A stretch of DNA of 64,000 bases, from contig CAJTGD010000001.1 of NCBI GenBank assembly GCA_910575475.1, forward strand, positions 62,001 to 126,000, written 5' to 3'. A program made the translations under genes and the position numbers. The notes under the pieces are model-generated. The model was not told the origin of the DNA. It searched no databases and saw only the letters and a program-made list of their open reading frames with translations. This DNA is from Lachnospiraceae bacterium (GTDB lineage: Bacteria; Bacillota; Clostridia; Lachnospirales; Lachnospiraceae). Shown piece after piece: positions 61,344 to 64,000 of this stretch. How positions within the stretch are numbered: the first letter of the stretch is position 1; each line of letters begins with the position of its first letter.

Positions 61344-61370
61344 TAAGGAACTGTGCAAAAATAATCTTAC
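61344..61370. repeat. dispersed palindromic repeat family A, copy 9 (single arm)
   Basis: TAAGGAACTGTGCAAAAATA then ATCTTAC: the left arm only. It lies in the 463-bp gap 61246-61708. That gap otherwise contains the promoter at 61578 and AT-rich sequence without a recognised gene. Confidence 0.5.
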
Positions 61371-61577
61371 CATTTTGCTTGCCCTAATCCAAAATATCTG
61401 CCGGCACTCTTTCCCATCTTCCTCTGCTCCTTTTTCTCCGATTTGCTTAAGCTGTTATTTATTATAATCATTATTCCTGGAATTGAATGATTATTAGTTC
61501 TTATTACCTTGCAGGATGTTCACTGTCATATCCGGTCCCCGTCCCCAAACCTTTTACAATATGTTTACATCCTCAAA

Positions 61578-61606
61578 TTGAAAATCCCCTGCAAATGTTA
61601 TAAAAT
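61578..61606 (+). promoter_or_regulatory. sigma-A type promoter of the two-component/lipoprotein operon
   Basis: -35 TTGAAA (61578-61583), 17-base spacer, -10 TAAAAT (61601-61606), 102 bases before the ATG. Confidence 0.6.
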
Positions 61607-61708
61607 AAGGAAAGAATGTTTGAATTGAAATGAAATGCGGGATGATAGCCAAACATATTTTTTCTATTTTGACGCTGAAAATAAACTGATCAAAAAAGGA
61701 ATCCAACC

Positions 61709-62398
61709 ATGCCCTGTAAAATACTTGTGATTGAAGACGAAGAACACATCAACGAACTCATTTGCCTCAACCTGGAAACCGCAGGCTACGAGCCTGTCCC
61801 CTTTTTCGACGGCGCCGCCCTCAGCAGCCATCTCCGGGAGAATCCCGCCGTTTCCTACGATCTGGCGCTCCTGGACGTGATGCTTCCCGGGAAGGACGGC
61901 TTTGAACTCCTCCCCGAGCTGCGCTCCCGCCGCATCCCGGTCATTTTCCTGACCGCCCGGGGCGACCTGCACAGCAAGGTAAAGGGGCTCACCGACGGCG
62001 CCGAGGACTACATCGTCAAGCCCTTTGAAATGCTGGAGCTCCTGGTACGGGTCGAAAAGGTCCTGGACCGTTTCCAGAAAAAAGAAGAGGACTGCTACTG
62101 CATCCGGGATGTGGAAATCCTCCCGAAGGAGCGGATCGTGCGCAGAGCCGGAACCGTCATCCCCTTCAAACCCATGGAATTTGACTGCCTTCTGCTCCTG
62201 ATCCGGTATAAAAATATTGCCCTCAGCCGGGAGCAGCTTCTGCAGATGCTCTGGGGCGTGGAATTTGACGGCGAGACCCGGACCATCGATGTCCATGTCG
62301 GAAGGATCCGCAAAAAACTGGGCTTCCAGGATGTCATAAAGACCGTCCCCCGTATCGGATACCGGCTGGAGGATCGCCCGGAGGAGGAAATGCCATGA
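61709..62398 (+). CDS. response regulator, OmpR family
   Basis: 229 residues, AAAAAAGGA before the ATG. Receiver: IEDEEHINELICLNLETAGY, phosphoacceptor Asp in LALLDVMLPGKDG, Thr in FLTARGD and Lys in IVKPF. Winged helix: FKPMEFDCLLLLIRYKNIAL, TRTIDVHVGRIRKKLG, VPRIGYRL. The stop overlaps the kinase ATG (ATGA). Confidence 0.94.
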   Translation: MPCKILVIEDEEHINELICLNLETAGYEPVPFFDGAALSSHLRENPAVSYDLALLDVMLPGKDGFELLPELRSRRIPVIFLTARGDLHSKVKGLTDGAEDYIVKPFEMLELLVRVEKVLDRFQKKEEDCYCIRDVEILPKERIVRRAGTVIPFKPMEFDCLLLLIRYKNIALSREQLLQMLWGVEFDGETRTIDVHVGRIRKKLGFQDVIKTVPRIGYRLEDRPEEEMP

Positions 62399-63843
62399 AG
62401 CTGAGAACCAAGATCACCCTGGCCTCGGTCAGCCTGCTCCTTTTCCTGTCCCAGGCATTCTCCATCTGGAACCTGGCAAAGACCCAGGAGCAGATCATTG
62501 AAAATATCCGCTCCTACGAGGAGGACCGGCTGACATCGGAGGTATTCCGTTTCGACAAAGAACTGGTCCAAAAAGAGTACCGCGATGTCCGCAGCGCCAA
62601 ATACGCCGCCCTGGCCACTTTTACCCCCGGCTACAGCGAAAACGCCGTCCTCTATTATGACAATGAAGAGCTGTACAACCTCAGTCCCTATCATTTCGAC
62701 ATGTCTGAGCTGTCCGGTGATCTGGAGAAGGATACCCTTTCCTCTGGTTTCGAGACCGTGACCATAGAGGCCCCGCAGCAGGACATCTTTCTGGAAGAGA
62801 TAAACGGCCGCCATCTGATGATCCTTTTTCGGGATGTGGAAGTCTATGACAAAGAGGGTTCCATAAATTCACTGGGCACCCTGCGCATCCTCCACTACCG
62901 CGACATCACCGCAGTCTATGAGTCCAAACGTCTGCTCTTTTTCCAGGGCATTGCCGTGGCCCTGCTCCTTTCCGTCCTTCTGGCTCTGCTGCTTACATAC
63001 ATTCTCCAGCGGATCCTGGCCCCCTTCTACCTTCTGCGCGATGCGGCAAATGTGATCGCACAAGGGGATTATGAGAAGCGTGTGGAGCATCCGGGAACCG
63101 ATGAGGTGGGCGAAGTCTCCCGGAGCTTCAATCAAATGGCGGAGCGGATCGAAGAGCACATCCGCACCCTTGCGGAAATGAACGAAACCCAGCGTCAGCT
63201 CATCGGCTCCCTTGCCCACGAGCTGAAAACTCCCATGACCGGGATCCAGGGCTATGCGGAGCTGCTGCAGAGAGTCCAGCTTCCTCCCCTCAAACAGGCC
63301 GACGCCCTGCATTATATAGAAGAGGAATGCATCCGCCTCTCCCGCCTTTCCGCGAAAATGCTCCTGCTCACCGATCTGTCCCGCGAGGACACGATTGAAA
63401 AGAAGCCCTGTTCCGTAGCCGCGCTTTTCTCCCAGGCAAAAGAGGTCACCCACTACCGCCTGAAAGAAAAGAATCTCCGCCTGCAGATCAACCTGAAACA
63501 GGATTTTCACGTCGAAGGGGATGCCGACCTCCTGCAAAGCTTCATCACCAACCTCATCGACAATGCCTGCAAAGCCAGCCCTCCCGGTTCCCGCATCCGC
63601 CTGATCGGGACAGCCTCCGGGATCTTTGTAAAGGATGAAGGGATCGGCATCCCCCAGGATGAGATCACCCGGATCACAGAGCCCTTTTATATGGTAAATA
63701 AATCCCGCTCCCGAAAGCAGGGCGGCGCCGGCCTCGGCCTTTCCCTGTGCCTCCAGATCGCCCGTCTCCACGGCGGCCGCCTGGAAATCCGAAGCACTCC
63801 CGAAAAAGGGACTTGCATCGGAATGCATATTGAGATAACATAG
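62395..63843 (+). CDS. sensor histidine kinase with HAMP domain
   Basis: 482 residues. Membrane helix about 6-26 (TLASVSLLLFLSQAFSIW), extracytoplasmic sensor domain about 30-185, second helix about 190-212 (GIAVALLLSVLLALLLTYIL), HAMP about 215-265. H-box SLAHELKTPMTGIQG, N-box NLIDNACKASP, VKDEGIGIP and GGAGLGLSLCLQIARLHGG follow. It ends with TAG and is followed 13 bases later by a lipoprotein gene, probably part of the same operon. Confidence 0.94.
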   Translation: MKLRTKITLASVSLLLFLSQAFSIWNLAKTQEQIIENIRSYEEDRLTSEVFRFDKELVQKEYRDVRSAKYAALATFTPGYSENAVLYYDNEELYNLSPYHFDMSELSGDLEKDTLSSGFETVTIEAPQQDIFLEEINGRHLMILFRDVEVYDKEGSINSLGTLRILHYRDITAVYESKRLLFFQGIAVALLLSVLLALLLTYILQRILAPFYLLRDAANVIAQGDYEKRVEHPGTDEVGEVSRSFNQMAERIEEHIRTLAEMNETQRQLIGSLAHELKTPMTGIQGYAELLQRVQLPPLKQADALHYIEEECIRLSRLSAKMLLLTDLSREDTIEKKPCSVAALFSQAKEVTHYRLKEKNLRLQINLKQDFHVEGDADLLQSFITNLIDNACKASPPGSRIRLIGTASGIFVKDEGIGIPQDEITRITEPFYMVNKSRSRKQGGAGLGLSLCLQIARLHGGRLEIRSTPEKGTCIGMHIEIT

Positions 63844-63856
63844 AGGAGGACTACCA

Positions 63857-64000
63857 ATGAAAAGGATATCCATGCTGCTTTTCCTCACAATGCTGTCGGT
63901 CTGTATTGCCGCAGGCTGCAGCAAAGAGTCCGAAAAGCACATCCATGTACAGGAAAAGACTGAACTGAATACAGACAGCTACCGACAGGCTTCGGATCCC
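63857..64000 (+). CDS. lipoprotein, N-terminal part (runs off right edge)
   Basis: 48 codons are present. AGGAGGA precedes the ATG. A lipoprotein signal peptide MKRISMLLFLTMLSVCIAAG is followed by the acylated Cys, then a polar stretch SKESEKHIHVQEKTEL. The rest lies outside the window. Position after a kinase gene suggests a sensed or regulated surface protein, but no family can be assigned. Confidence 0.75.
   Translation, partial: MKRISMLLFLTMLSVCIAAGCSKESEKHIHVQEKTELNTDSYRQASDP

Noticed and set aside
1..64000. CRISPR array, tRNA/rRNA genes, prophage or conjugative genes
   Set aside because: No regularly spaced repeats, no cloverleaf or rRNA sequence and no integrase, capsid or relaxase motifs were seen; the repeats found are dispersed single palindromes.

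Overview
The window looks like a chromosomal segment of an acetogenic gut Firmicute, most likely family Lachnospiraceae (Blautia- or Marvinbryantia-like; inferred from gene families and order, not from a marker gene). Signs are the Wood-Ljungdahl (acetyl-CoA) genes, many glycosidases and AraC-type regulators, Bce-type two-component/ABC modules, strong AGGAGG ribosome sites and moderate-to-high GC. No rRNA, tRNA, CRISPR array, complete transposon or prophage was recognised.

Layout. 1-5.3 kb: an ABC exporter (FtsX-type permease running off the left edge, plus ATPase), its sensor kinase/response regulator and a small XRE protein. 5.3-13.2 kb: an orphan 505-residue protein, an autoregulated TetR/flavodoxin pair, a broken XRE gene, a type-B carboxylesterase, a flavodoxin-like iron-sulfur protein, a broken Rpn-type nuclease and two palindromic elements. 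13.4-23.9 kb: a nine-gene minus-strand operon with the methyl and acetyl branch of the pathway: His-rich protein, CooT-like and CooC-like nickel proteins, acsD, a fused acsC-acsE, acsB, acsV, a DUF3786 protein and a formate/nitrite transporter. 24.1-28.6 kb: a divergent plus-strand operon with fhs, fchA, folD and, after a terminator-controlled leader, a FolC C-domain/5-formyl-THF cyclo-ligase fusion. 28.7-32.2 kb: metF, metV and a MetV-RnfC2 fusion on the minus strand. Together these take formate to methyl-THF and on to acetyl-CoA. The Ni-CO-dehydrogenase catalytic subunit and formate dehydrogenase are not here.

32.4-47.1 kb: plant-glycan genes (GH43, GH3, GPH-family sugar transporters, sugar isomerase) with two large AraC regulators carrying GH39-like domains. 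A patch at 39.2-41.8 kb holds three genes each broken by an in-frame TAG. 47.4-52 kb: a BceRS-BceAB-type peptide-resistance module. 52.1-54.8 kb: a large GH106-like glycosidase. 55-59.5 kb: MoxR ATPase, DUF58 and transglutaminase triad. 59.5-61.2 kb: a truncated sugar-binding lipoprotein, a YesL-like DUF624 protein and an AraC regulator. 61.7-64 kb: a two-component system followed by a lipoprotein running off the right edge.

The most notable observations are: (i) the acsC-acsE fusion; (ii) a FolD that lacks two catalytic residues of the cyclohydrolase reaction, beside a dedicated cyclohydrolase; (iii) the FolC-C/cyclo-ligase fusion behind a riboswitch-like leader; (iv) a dispersed palindromic repeat family with about nine copies, two of them exactly at gene breakpoints; and (v) sugar regulators built on GH39 folds that have lost the acid/base motif. 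No similarity search could be run; family names rest on recognised motifs.
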